NCBI GenBank assembly: GCA_964551015.1
Contig: CAZKBP010000016.1
Span: forward strand, 57,736 to 121,735
DNA: 64,000 bases
Source: CAZKBP01 sp964551015
GTDB taxonomy: Bacteria > Bacteroidota > Bacteroidia > Cytophagales > Microscillaceae
Reading direction: 5' to 3'
Shown: positions 41,978 through 50,771 of the stretch, one piece after another
Layout of the letters: each line of letters begins with the position of its first letter
Numbering within the stretch: the stretch's first letter is position 1
Notes under the pieces: model-generated
The model's input: only the letters and a program-made list of their open reading frames with translations
What the model was told of the DNA's origin: nothing
The model's database searches: none
Position numbers and translations under genes: made by a program

Positions 41978-43120
41978 ATGCTCAGAAAAATATCACTCTG
42001 CTTTCTTACCTTTTTAGGAAGTATCTCGCTATCAATGGCAACCGATTGGACAGAAAATTTCGTAGTCGGTACGCCCGAAATCAAATCTATGAGTCAATTA
42101 ACTTTTGGCCCCGAAGGCATTCTCTTCATCGGAGATGCCCAGAATGCCAAAGTCATTGCCATTGCCTTGGACGATCAAACCCAAAATGACTCCCAAGCAG
42201 GCATGGAAGAAATTCAAGACATCGAGGGCAAAATTGCCGCCTTACTGGGAACCAAGGCCGAAGAGATTCTAATCCACGATTTGGCCGTCAATCCCATTTC
42301 CCAAAATATTTATCTGGCCGTTTCTCGTGGTCGAGGTCAGCAAGATTCTTATTGGATGCTCCCTAATCAATTGAGCGACGCCAACATGCTACTCAAAATC
42401 AACCGAGAGGGGCAGATGGAAGAAGTGCCCCTGACCAATATCAAATATTTGGAGATGGCGATTCCTAATCCGGTCAGTACTGAGAAGAAAAACCGTTTTG
42501 GCTCACTCCGTGTAGATGCGATTAGCGACTTAGCCTATGCCGACGGCAAAGTGTACGTAGCCGGCCTCTCTAACGAAGAATTTGCCTCTTCTTTGAGAGT
42601 TTTACCTTTTCCTTTCCAAGAAGAAGTAACGGCCAGTACTATTGAAATTTACCACGGGGCACACGGTCGCTACGAAACCGAGTCGCCTATCCGTACTTTT
42701 TTGCCTTACACCATGAATGGCGAATCTTATATCTTAGCCTCTTATACTTGCACTCCCCTCGTAACCATTCCGACGCAGGCCCTCAAAGATGGTGAGCACG
42801 TGAAAGGCCGCACCGTGGCCGAGTTAGGCGCGGGAAATATGCCCTTGGATATGGTAGTCTATCAAAAAGGAGGCAAAGATTATCTATTAATTGCAAATAC
42901 CACTCGTAACTTAATGCGGGTAGATCCTGCCGAAATTGCTAACTATGAAGGCAGCCTCTCTGAAAAAGTAGAGCGTTATGGCACGGCAGGCGTGAGCTAC
43001 ACGGCGATTCCTACTTTGGTACAACAAATGGACAAGCTCAACGACAACTACGTAGTGATGCTCACGCGTTTGCCCTATGGCTCTATGTCCTTGATCGCGC
43101 AATCTACCAAACGCCTCTAG
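41978..43120 (+). CDS. Secreted beta-propeller-like protein
   Basis: A 380-residue exported protein. The signal peptide MLRKISLCFLTFLGSISLSMA sets the start; the frame extends 20 codons further without reason. Repeating blade-like segments (LTFGPEGILFIGDAQNAKVIAI, HDLAVNPISQNIYLAVSRG, ISDLAYADGKVYVAGLS, DMVVYQKGGKDYLLIANTTRNLMRVD) suggest a six- or seven-bladed propeller as in SMP30/PQQ-like proteins. The catalytic residues of those enzymes are not obvious. It follows xdhC in the same direction and may share its transcript. Confidence 0.75.
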   Translation: MLRKISLCFLTFLGSISLSMATDWTENFVVGTPEIKSMSQLTFGPEGILFIGDAQNAKVIAIALDDQTQNDSQAGMEEIQDIEGKIAALLGTKAEEILIHDLAVNPISQNIYLAVSRGRGQQDSYWMLPNQLSDANMLLKINREGQMEEVPLTNIKYLEMAIPNPVSTEKKNRFGSLRVDAISDLAYADGKVYVAGLSNEEFASSLRVLPFPFQEEVTASTIEIYHGAHGRYETESPIRTFLPYTMNGESYILASYTCTPLVTIPTQALKDGEHVKGRTVAELGAGNMPLDMVVYQKGGKDYLLIANTTRNLMRVDPAEIANYEGSLSEKVERYGTAGVSYTAIPTLVQQMDKLNDNYVVMLTRLPYGSMSLIAQSTKRL

Positions 43121-43140
43121 ACTGCAAAAATATTTACAGG

Positions 43141-43176
43141 ACTCCCCAATCGGAAAAAATAACTTCCCTGGGGAGT
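43141..43176 (+). terminator. Terminator after the beta-propeller gene
   Basis: ACTCCCC (43141-43147) pairs with GGGGAGT (43170-43176), with an inner GGAA/TTCC, followed by TTTTTCC. It separates xdhC and the propeller gene from the next genes. Confidence 0.7.
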
Positions 43177-43199
43177 TTTTCCATTTTTAAAACCATTCA

Positions 43200-44369
43200 A
43201 TGCGAATCTTGGCCGTTTTTTTTCTTTTTCATACTTTTTCTTTGCTTCGCGCACAGGAAGTAGGAATTTTTTTGAATGAAGACTCGAGCAGTCAGGCTTA
43301 TCATACGCTGGAGGTGAGCGGTTTATTAGAAGAGCATTTACAGAAATTCCAAGGACAGAATTTGAGCAAAGAAGATTGGCAAGAGCTTTTTCCCGTGTAC
43401 ACGGGTTCGCAAAAGCCACCAAGTGCGAGCTATCCGCCGATGCTTGGGCGGTATCAAGTTGAGGCAAATTTGATTCGCTTTATCCCTCGTTTTCCTTTTG
43501 TTGCTGATATGGATTATTATGCAGAATTTGATTTAGGGCAATTTTATCAGAAGATTGATTTAGGAGCTAATCTGCGGGTTCGTTTGTTACAAAAGCATTT
43601 TAAAATAGCCGCCTCTCCCTCCGTCTCTACTACGCAGGTGGAAAAAATATACCCCAGCACTTCCGTGGTTCCTGCTAATTTGTTGAAGTTTTATATCTAT
43701 TTCTCAGCACCCATGCGCTTGGGTCAATCCCTTGAAAAGATTCATCTTTATAATGAAAGGGGTGAGCAAGTAGAAGCTCCTTTTTTGCCCATGCCCGAAG
43801 AACTTTGGGACCGGGAGCGCAAACGCTTGACCCTGTTCTTTGATCCGGGGCGTATCAAACGTGGCTTAAAACCTCATCGAGATCAAGGCACTCCTCTGGA
43901 ACCCAATCAAAAGTATCGCCTGGTCATTGAGCAAGATTGGAAGGATGCCTACGGAAAGCCTCTGGTCAAAGCATTTGTTAAAACATTCCAGACTAGCCCT
44001 CCTGACCGTGTGCAACCCGACCCAGAGAAATGGAAAATCCTGCCTCCCCAAGCCGATACAAAGGAACAATTCATCGTACAATTTCCAGAAGCCTTAGATG
44101 GCGTACTAGCCGAGCGATATTTGAATCTTTTTTTTGAAGAGATTCTGATTTCTGGGCAAATTCAAATTGAAGATGAAGGCAGAAAATGGGTATTCTCACC
44201 TCAGATTCCTTGGGAATCAGGCAAATACCAGCTTAAAATCCATACACGTCTGGAAGATCTAGCTGGCAATAGCATCCGCCGGTTATTTGATACCAATACC
44301 CAGATTGCTCCCAGTCCTATCGAGCGTCAGGTGGATGAATACATTTACTTAGACTTTGAAATTAAATAA
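43200..44369 (+). CDS. Secreted Ig-like domain protein
   Basis: A 389-residue exported protein with a signal peptide (MRILAVFFLFHTFSLLRAQ). From about residue 135 it has two bacterial Ig-like (SbsA/Big_5) modules: YPSTSVVPANLLKFYIYFSAPM, then YRLVIEQDWKDAYGKPL, and IQIEDEGRKWVFSPQIPWESGKYQLKIHTRLEDLAGN. The N-terminal third is unfamiliar. It has no lipobox or sorting domain. The mocA-like gene starts three bases after its stop, so the two are cotranscribed, which is an odd pairing for a cytoplasmic enzyme. Confidence 0.75.
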   Translation: MRILAVFFLFHTFSLLRAQEVGIFLNEDSSSQAYHTLEVSGLLEEHLQKFQGQNLSKEDWQELFPVYTGSQKPPSASYPPMLGRYQVEANLIRFIPRFPFVADMDYYAEFDLGQFYQKIDLGANLRVRLLQKHFKIAASPSVSTTQVEKIYPSTSVVPANLLKFYIYFSAPMRLGQSLEKIHLYNERGEQVEAPFLPMPEELWDRERKRLTLFFDPGRIKRGLKPHRDQGTPLEPNQKYRLVIEQDWKDAYGKPLVKAFVKTFQTSPPDRVQPDPEKWKILPPQADTKEQFIVQFPEALDGVLAERYLNLFFEEILISGQIQIEDEGRKWVFSPQIPWESGKYQLKIHTRLEDLAGNSIRRLFDTNTQIAPSPIERQVDEYIYLDFEIK

Positions 44370-44372
44370 ACG

Positions 44373-45008
44373 ATGCCTTTCTCCTCCAAAGCCATCGGAC
44401 TGATTTTATTAGCAGCGGGTGCCTCTACGCGTATGGGCAAGGCCAAGCAATTACTTGATTATCAAGGGGAAAGCTTGCTACAAAGAAGTGCAAAGGCCGC
44501 CCTAGAAGCCGAGCTAAGAGCGAGAATTTTGGTCATCGGTGCTCGACGGGAGCAAATCGAGGCCGAAGCCAAAGATTTACCCATTCCCCAAGTTTACAAT
44601 CCTGATTGGGAAACGGGCATGGGCTCTTCCGTGCGCACGGGTCTGCAAAAGCTCTTAGAAGATCAGCCTGATTTGGATGCGGTGTTGATCATGCTTTGTG
44701 ACCAACCTTTTGTAAACGCAGATTTACTCAACCAAATGATTGCTCATTTCCAAGCATCTGAGTTTCCGATCTTGGCCTCTGCTTACGAGGATACACTGGG
44801 CGTACCTGCCATTTTCGCCAGAGATTTTTTTGAAAAATTGCTGAATTTGGGTGAAAAAGGAGGTGCCAGGAAAATTATCAAGCAAAATCTAGCCGAAGTA
44901 CAAGCCTTTCCCTTTCCGCAGGGAGCGATTGATATTGACACGCCCGAAGATTATGAGAAATTGCTCAGGGGAAAGAAAAATCCTAAAATGCCCCCTTCCT
45001 CACTCTAA
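44373..45008 (+). CDS. MocA-like molybdenum cofactor cytidylyltransferase
   Basis: A 211-residue nucleotidyltransferase with the signature LILLAAGASTRMGKAKQLL, VYNPDWETGMGSSVRTGL, IMLCDQPFVN and GVPAIFARDFF. These are typical of MocA (NTP transferase for CMP-molybdopterin) rather than MobA (GMP). It should form the cytosine dinucleotide cofactor used by xanthine dehydrogenase-type enzymes, in line with xdhC upstream. It is followed by the SMI1/ankyrin gene after 30 bases. Confidence 0.85.
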   Translation: MPFSSKAIGLILLAAGASTRMGKAKQLLDYQGESLLQRSAKAALEAELRARILVIGARREQIEAEAKDLPIPQVYNPDWETGMGSSVRTGLQKLLEDQPDLDAVLIMLCDQPFVNADLLNQMIAHFQASEFPILASAYEDTLGVPAIFARDFFEKLLNLGEKGGARKIIKQNLAEVQAFPFPQGAIDIDTPEDYEKLLRGKKNPKMPPSSL

Positions 45009-45038
45009 ATCCGTCTAAGGAAATAAAATCTCTGTGGT

Positions 45039-46352
45039 ATGCCTCATCCTTTATTGGTTCAATTTCAGGAGCTTTTTGCCCTCGATCTGGGCTTAGAAGC
45101 GCATTTGTTCAATCCTCCCGCCTCTGAGGAGCAGATTCAGGATTTCAAAGATAAAATCCAACTTCCTTTGCCCGAACTCTTTTATGATTTCTATCGCTGG
45201 CACAATGGCTCCCGTCAGGACAATTACTTGCCCATAGGTTTTCACGATGGAATGCATATCTTATCCTTAGAAAGGATTTTATCCAGTAAAAAAGTATGGG
45301 ATGAATTGGAGGCTCAAGATACTTTTGTACAATACCAACCGGGTACTTGGTGGAATTCGGCTTGGATGCCTTTTATGTATATTCCGGATTGGTATCAGAT
45401 GGTCATTGACACCAAAGGCTCCTACGGTGGAGAGGCCGGGCAAATTTTTGGCTATGATTTCAAAGCCGCCGAAGACCGCTCTGTGATGTATGCTTCTTTT
45501 GAAAAATGGCTGGAAACAATGCTCGAACTTAAGAAAAATAATCTACTGCTTTATGATGCTCCCGAGCAAGCAGAGGAAGTGGATTATAACCCCGAGCAAC
45601 ACGCAAAAATAAACCGCATCATTCAGCAAATTAATGGGAATTTCAGCTTTGTAGCCCCTATTTGGAAGTATCGCCGTACCGAGCAAGTGCAAAATCCTCA
45701 TTTTGATACACTGCGGGAAGCCATTGAACGGAATAATTTACCCGAAGTCAAAAAGCTTCTGGCAGCACAAAAAGTAGCCCTAGACGAAAATAACCCTTAC
45801 GAGGTAGACAATTACACGCCTTTGCACGTAGCGATTGCTTCTAAAAAATTCAAGATTGCTGCTTTCTTGATAGAGCAAGGAGCAGATGTGCAAAAAAAGG
45901 ACGCTTATGGTTTGAATGCTTTCACGAAAATCGTCTCCTCTTATAGTTATTTGAATGATCCACAGGATACAACGCAGGTCTTGGACTTACTACTGGAGCG
46001 TGGGCATAGCTTTGAAACGAAGCCCAATCATTGGTATGATCCCTTGTTTCAATTGTTAAGAACGGCTGTATCCATCAACGAATTGCATTTATTAAATTAT
46101 TGCCTAGAGCAGGGAGTTGATCCCAATAAACCCATTCCTTATTCAGATGGAAATCGTTTGCTGCACCAAGCCATCCGAGACGGAAAGGCCCAAGCGAGCA
46201 CTTTGGCCGCTTTGATTGAAGGTGGGGCTGACCCTAAGTTGCCAAATGAAGCAGGACAAACGCCTCTGATGATTTTTCAAGAAAAATATAAAAAAAGTGG
46301 ACAAGAAAAAGCAACAGCAGAGCAGCAAGCGATCAAAGCCCTGCTGACCTGA
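45039..46352 (+). CDS. SMI1/KNR4 (SUKH) domain protein with ankyrin repeats
   Basis: A 437-residue cytoplasmic protein. The N-terminal 170 residues are an SMI1/KNR4 domain (PASEEQIQDFKDKIQLPLPELFYDFYRWHNGSRQDNYLPIG, WMPFMYIPDWYQMVIDTKGS, GQIFGYDF). After a linker, ankyrin repeats follow from about 235 (DTLREAIERNNLPEVKKLL, YTPLHVAIASKKFKIAAFLIEQGADVQKKDAYGLNAF, LLHQAIRDGKAQASTLAALIEGGADPKLPNEAGQTPLM). SUKH proteins are often immunity proteins against nuclease toxins, but no toxin gene is adjacent. A housekeeping adaptor role is the alternative. Confidence 0.85.
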   Translation: MPHPLLVQFQELFALDLGLEAHLFNPPASEEQIQDFKDKIQLPLPELFYDFYRWHNGSRQDNYLPIGFHDGMHILSLERILSSKKVWDELEAQDTFVQYQPGTWWNSAWMPFMYIPDWYQMVIDTKGSYGGEAGQIFGYDFKAAEDRSVMYASFEKWLETMLELKKNNLLLYDAPEQAEEVDYNPEQHAKINRIIQQINGNFSFVAPIWKYRRTEQVQNPHFDTLREAIERNNLPEVKKLLAAQKVALDENNPYEVDNYTPLHVAIASKKFKIAAFLIEQGADVQKKDAYGLNAFTKIVSSYSYLNDPQDTTQVLDLLLERGHSFETKPNHWYDPLFQLLRTAVSINELHLLNYCLEQGVDPNKPIPYSDGNRLLHQAIRDGKAQASTLAALIEGGADPKLPNEAGQTPLMIFQEKYKKSGQEKATAEQQAIKALLT

Positions 46353-46526
46353 AGCACGATTAGCAACTTTGGTAATTTAAATAATTGATAATCAGATATT
46401 TGCGAATCTTTATTTTCAAAAATATTACGCTCAATGCTTCATTCATTAATCATTTGTATATTTCGGTCTATTTTTTGGACTGATTTAATAAAACGACGCG
46501 TATATACCAAATGAGCAAATGATTTG

Positions 46527-46557
46527 TTTGAATTCTAGCACCCGCGAGTTATTTTTG
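46527..46557 (+). promoter_or_regulatory. Promoter of the enoyl-CoA hydratase gene
   Basis: TTTG (46527-46530), a 19-base spacer and TATTTTTG (46550-46557) fit the Bacteroidota -33/-7 consensus. The ATG at 46583 is 25 bases further on. Confidence 0.65.
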
Positions 46558-46582
46558 AAAACGGTCAACACCTAAATTTACT

Positions 46583-47380
46583 ATGATCACAGACAAAACA
46601 AAGTATAAAAATGTATCCATTGAGATCGAGGAAGGCATTGCGATTATCACGATCCGACGTGCTTCCAAGTTGAACGCAATCAATCGGGATACCGTGGAAG
46701 AATTACGCAGAGCGATGACAGAAGTGATGCATAATTCTGAAATCAAAAGTGCCATCATAACGGGTGAAGGCACCAAAGCTTTTGCGGCGGGTGCCGATAT
46801 TGCTGAACTTTCGCAATTGGACGAGGTGGAGGCGAAGCGTTATTCTCAAAATGGTCAAGATGTGTACGCTATGATCGAGAATTGCTCCAAGCCCGTCATC
46901 GCGGCGGTCAACGGCTATGCTTTGGGAGGTGGATGTGAATTGGCTCTGGCTTGCCATATGCGAGTAGCGGTAGAATCTGCTAAGTTTGGCTTACCCGAAG
47001 TAAAATTAGGAACCCTACCCGGCTTTGGAGGAACCCAACGCCTGACCCAAAGTATCGGGAAGGCCAAAACCTTAGAGCTAATCATGACGGGTGATATGCT
47101 CTCGGCCAAAGAAGCCTATGAATTGGGCTTGGTGAATCACGTGGTCGCGTCTCACGAAGAAATGTTTGATAAAACCAAGGAAATCCTCAAGAAAATTGCT
47201 ACATCTGGGCCATTGGCCGTTTCTATGGTTATTAAATCGGTAAACTCGGTGTATAGTAGCTACGAAGCAGGCTATCTCAAAGAAGCTACTTACTTTGGTC
47301 AATCGGCGGGTACTGAAGATTTTCACGAGGGAATGAAAGCTTTCTTGGATAAAAGGAAGCCTGACTTCACCGGAGATTAG
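46583..47380 (+). CDS. Enoyl-CoA hydratase
   Basis: A 265-residue crotonase-superfamily enzyme that hydrates trans-2-enoyl-CoA in fatty-acid degradation. The oxyanion-hole strand AFAAGADIAEL, the segment AVNGYALGGGCELALACHMR with the first catalytic Glu, and LPEVKLGTLPGFGGTQRL with the second Glu are all present, so it is a true hydratase rather than an isomerase-only member. It has its own promoter and terminator. Confidence 0.94.
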   Translation: MITDKTKYKNVSIEIEEGIAIITIRRASKLNAINRDTVEELRRAMTEVMHNSEIKSAIITGEGTKAFAAGADIAELSQLDEVEAKRYSQNGQDVYAMIENCSKPVIAAVNGYALGGGCELALACHMRVAVESAKFGLPEVKLGTLPGFGGTQRLTQSIGKAKTLELIMTGDMLSAKEAYELGLVNHVVASHEEMFDKTKEILKKIATSGPLAVSMVIKSVNSVYSSYEAGYLKEATYFGQSAGTEDFHEGMKAFLDKRKPDFTGD

Positions 47381-47387
47381 CTCAAGC

Positions 47388-47420
47388 TGATGTGCTTGTT
47401 TTCATCCATCAAGCACATCA
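47388..47420 (+). terminator. Terminator after the enoyl-CoA hydratase gene
   Basis: TGATGTGCTTG (47388-47398) and CAAGCACATCA (47410-47420) form an 11-bp stem, followed by ACACATTTTT. The next gene starts only 15 bases later. Confidence 0.8.
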
Positions 47421-47435
47421 ACACATTTTTATCCC

Positions 47436-48935
47436 ATGCTCAAAAAACTGGCTAGCCAAACCGCCCTCTACGGTGTAAGTAGCATCATTGGCCGTGTACT
47501 GACTTATTTTCTGGTTCCTCTTCACACGGATTTATACTATGGCTTTTCTGAGGAGGACTACGGGTCTATGACGCTTTTCTATGCCTACGTGGCCTTTCTC
47601 AACATTGTCTATACTTATGGGATGGAAACCACCTATTTTCGCTATGCTTCCAAAAAAGAGAGCAATCCTCAGGAAATCTATCGCCTCGTATTGACCAGCA
47701 TCTTGCTGACGACCTGCTTGCTTTCTGGCCTTTTCCTAGCCTTCTCTCAAAAAATTGCCACCGCCTTGGGTGAGCCGGATCAAGCGCATTTTGTCATCTG
47801 GCTGGTTCTGATTATCTCCATTGATGCCTTGCTGGCGATTCCTTACGCACGCCTCCGTCTGGAAAATAAAGCCCGTACCTTTGCGCTGACCAAAATTGCC
47901 AACATCGTCTTGACGGTGCTGTTGAATCTATTCTTCTTGGTATTTTGTAAAGAAGTATATGAAGGGAATGGGTTGGAGAGCTTAAAACCATTCATCAAAC
48001 TCATCTATGATCCTCAGCTGGGTATTGGCTATGTTTTCTTAGCTAATTTACTGGCCAATGCTTTTGTATTTTTAATGCTTTACAAGTATTTGCTAGATTT
48101 TCGCCTCTATTGGGATTGGGCAAAGCTCAAACCCATGCTCCTTTATGCTTATCCTTTGTTATTCACGGGCTTGGCGGCGATGGTCAATAACATGATTGAT
48201 AAGATTATGCTGGATATTTACCTGCCCGTAGGTTTTTATCCAGAGAGTAACCGTGAAATTGTAGGAATTTACGGGGCTTGTTTCAAGCTTTCAGTTTTTA
48301 TGAGTCTGGCGATTCAGGCTTTTCGCTACGCGGCTGAGCCGTTTTTCTTTTCTCAAGCCGAGGACAAAAAGGCACCCCAGCTTTTCGCCAGAGTGATGCA
48401 TTATTTTATCATTACCTGTGTGTTGTTGTGGCTAGGCGTGAGCCTGAATCTGGATATTTTCAAGTGGATTTTTCTTCGGAATCCAGTCTACCACGAGGGT
48501 ATTTTGATCGTACCCATATTGCTATTAGCCAATCTTCTGCTCGGTGTTTATTACAACCTCACCGTGTGGTTTAAGCTGACAGACCAAACGTATTATGGAA
48601 CTTATATTTCCATAGGAGGGGCTTTGCTGACGGTTTTACTTAACTTCGCTTTGATTCCGGTCTTTGGCTATTTTGGCCCGGTTTGGGCGGTATTAATTAC
48701 TTACAGCTTGATGTGTGTGGCCTGTTATTATCTGGGTCAAAAGTACTTCCCGATTCCTTACCAGTGGGGAAAATCCTTGATCCATCTCTCCTTAGGCGGG
48801 ATACTCATCTATGTCAGTCTGCAAATTCCCTTGGAAAGCTTACTGTGGAAGACGGCGATGAATGCAGGATTATTTTTGCTGTATTTGGTTTATGTGATAA
48901 AGACGGAGAGACCAAAATTCAAAACGCCTATTTGA
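47436..48935 (+). CDS. Oligosaccharide flippase-like membrane protein
   Basis: A 499-residue polytopic protein with about fourteen helices, of the polysaccharide biosynthesis branch of the MOP superfamily (RfbX/MviN-like). The N-terminus LASQTALYGVSSIIGRVLTYFLVPLHTDLY and the repeated core (MLLYAYPLLFTGLAAMVNNMIDKIML) are typical. It should flip lipid-linked glycans across the inner membrane. No glycosyltransferase or O-antigen cluster is adjacent, so the substrate may be a housekeeping glycan, perhaps lipid II-like or a T9SS-linked A-LPS; this is inference. Confidence 0.9.
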   Translation: MLKKLASQTALYGVSSIIGRVLTYFLVPLHTDLYYGFSEEDYGSMTLFYAYVAFLNIVYTYGMETTYFRYASKKESNPQEIYRLVLTSILLTTCLLSGLFLAFSQKIATALGEPDQAHFVIWLVLIISIDALLAIPYARLRLENKARTFALTKIANIVLTVLLNLFFLVFCKEVYEGNGLESLKPFIKLIYDPQLGIGYVFLANLLANAFVFLMLYKYLLDFRLYWDWAKLKPMLLYAYPLLFTGLAAMVNNMIDKIMLDIYLPVGFYPESNREIVGIYGACFKLSVFMSLAIQAFRYAAEPFFFSQAEDKKAPQLFARVMHYFIITCVLLWLGVSLNLDIFKWIFLRNPVYHEGILIVPILLLANLLLGVYYNLTVWFKLTDQTYYGTYISIGGALLTVLLNFALIPVFGYFGPVWAVLITYSLMCVACYYLGQKYFPIPYQWGKSLIHLSLGGILIYVSLQIPLESLLWKTAMNAGLFLLYLVYVIKTERPKFKTPI

Positions 48936-49071
48936 TTTGACTGGTATAAGACTTGCACAATTCACCACAGGTTTTGCTAGGAATGCCAGTTTTTATTCTA
49001 ACAATCCCTTGGTTTATTTTAAGATTTCATAGTATATTTACTATACGCTCCAGACCAATCAAGCCCAGAAT

Positions 49072-49956
49072 ATGTGTGAGGAATCCTACGCTCCGTTTCA
49101 AAAATATTATCAACAAGGAAAAGATTACTGGGATGCCCAGGACTATCAAGCGGCGGCTGATGCTTTCAAAGAGTCTACCAAGTTTAAAAAAGAAGAAGCC
49201 GAAGCCTGGCATCAGGCGGGTCTGTGCTTGCTCAAACTAGAACGCCACGCCGAAGGAGGGATGTATCTGCGCCGGGCTCTGATTGAATACCAAAAACGCA
49301 TCGAGCAAGGACTCGATAAGAGCTATAATTTGTATCAGGAAGCCAAGCTACAAGCCATTTTTCAAGATAAAGAAGCTTGTATGGCGACTTTGAGCAAATC
49401 TATCGAGCTTCATCCCGAACAGGCCGAACTAGTACAGCAAGAAGAGGAATTTGCCGCTTACCAAGAAGATACAGATTTCTTGGAAATGATGGCTCCTTTT
49501 TTACAAAAGTCAACTCCTATCCGATATCAAGGCAATAAACTTAGAAAAGAAGAATTGAACATAGAACAGACCCGTAATCACAGTGTTTTTGTCTTAGAGT
49601 TAGAAAAAAATGGCTGGGAAGTTGAAGACTTCCAAACACAATTGGATTCAGAAACCGGAGCTTCTCCCCAAGCTTTTGCTGCTTATACACACAATGAAGA
49701 TCTGCACCTCTCCTTGGGTTATCATCTGGATGAAAATCTGATTTTCATGGAACTCGGTAGTAGAAAGAAGGAAGCAGAGATGCAAGCCTATCGCATCTAT
49801 AAAGCGCAAGATATAGAAGAATTACTCGCCGTCATCATTGAGTTTCAGGAAAAAGTAGACGAACATAACTGGACGGAACTCATTGAAGCACTCGTAGATG
49901 TTTGTGATTCCTTATTATTTGAGATGCCAGACGGAAGAAGAGTCAGGGTGGCTTAG
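49072..49956 (+). CDS. Cytoplasmic TPR protein, 294 residues
   Basis: The N-terminal 130 residues contain about three TPRs (QQGKDYWDAQDYQAAADAFKES, AEAWHQAGLCLLKLERHAEGGMYLRRAL, ACMATLSKSIELHPEQ). The C-terminal 150 residues form an alpha/beta domain (ELEKNGWEVEDFQTQL, DENLIFMELGSRKKEAEMQAYRI, FQEKVDEHNWTELIEALVDVCDSLLFEMPDGRRVRV) of the kind seen in uncharacterised Bacteroidota proteins. It lacks a signal peptide. Function is not known. It precedes a lipoprotein gene in the same direction, 61 bases away. Confidence 0.75.
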   Translation: MCEESYAPFQKYYQQGKDYWDAQDYQAAADAFKESTKFKKEEAEAWHQAGLCLLKLERHAEGGMYLRRALIEYQKRIEQGLDKSYNLYQEAKLQAIFQDKEACMATLSKSIELHPEQAELVQQEEEFAAYQEDTDFLEMMAPFLQKSTPIRYQGNKLRKEELNIEQTRNHSVFVLELEKNGWEVEDFQTQLDSETGASPQAFAAYTHNEDLHLSLGYHLDENLIFMELGSRKKEAEMQAYRIYKAQDIEELLAVIIEFQEKVDEHNWTELIEALVDVCDSLLFEMPDGRRVRVA

Positions 49957-50017
49957 AGCAAAAGCTCGCCTCTTTGTGGGTTTCTCCATCAGATCTAAAC
50001 TCCATGGTATTATTCGT

Positions 50018-50713
50018 ATGAGAAAATTGCTCTACCTTGTCTTTTTGGCCGTGTTGGGCTGCCAGAATCCAGCCCAAAATCAGCAGAACCAAATCGTCAC
50101 GGTTCCCTTACCCTTGGATTCTTCTCAAAATAAAGACCATTCATCAGAGCTAATTACTGCCCAAGATACCCTGCCTTCTGATTTGATTCCAGTGTATTTG
50201 AATGATTGGTGGCAATTCCAAAAAGGAAAAAATCCCGATCTAAAAACTCGCTTCTTTGTTTTGTCCAATAGCCGCACGTTGCCAGATTTGAAAACCGAGT
50301 GGAAAGTTGACCCAGACTTCTTGGCACTTTATCAAGACTTTTTGATGCCTTCTCCTGATTCCTCACGATTGCTCGATTTGTATAGCTACCGATATATGCT
50401 CGAGAAAGACTCCGCTGGGCAAATTCATTTGGTCGGGAATGTAGATGCAGAAGTGGCTATTTTCAATTTCAAAAAACATCTTCGTCAGCGTTTGATTTTT
50501 GTAGGCCCTGTCGCGGAAGTAGAAACAGGGGCTTGGGTGGATGATACACACCTACTCGTGGCAGGCACTAGTGAAGATGAGCAGGGAAAAGGCAAGCTTC
50601 TGCTATGGGATATCGAGCTAAACCAAAACCAAATCAGCTTATATGCATATAAGTTTCCTCTCCAAAACGATCCTCGTGGCTACCTCCAAGAAAAATTTTC
50701 AGCTTATCGCTAG
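50018..50713 (+). CDS. Predicted lipoprotein, 231 residues
   Basis: A type II signal peptide, MRKLLYLVFLAVLGCQNPAQ, places the lipidated Cys at residue 15; this sets the start, although the frame extends 40 codons upstream into the end of the previous gene. The rest is beta-rich (LYSYRYMLEKDSAGQIHLVGNVDAEVAIFNF, DDTHLLVAGTSEDEQGKGKLLLWDIELN) and may be a small propeller or lipocalin-like domain. No family is recognised. Confidence 0.7.
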   Translation: MRKLLYLVFLAVLGCQNPAQNQQNQIVTVPLPLDSSQNKDHSSELITAQDTLPSDLIPVYLNDWWQFQKGKNPDLKTRFFVLSNSRTLPDLKTEWKVDPDFLALYQDFLMPSPDSSRLLDLYSYRYMLEKDSAGQIHLVGNVDAEVAIFNFKKHLRQRLIFVGPVAEVETGAWVDDTHLLVAGTSEDEQGKGKLLLWDIELNQNQISLYAYKFPLQNDPRGYLQEKFSAYR

Positions 50714-50771
50714 AAGATAAAAATGCGTGAATAGATTTTGTAAAATTCTTGACCATCACGCAAAACCAACA

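Noticed and set aside
40726..45008. A single operon from xdhC to the mocA-like gene
   Set aside because: A clear terminator at 43141-43176 splits it after the beta-propeller gene.
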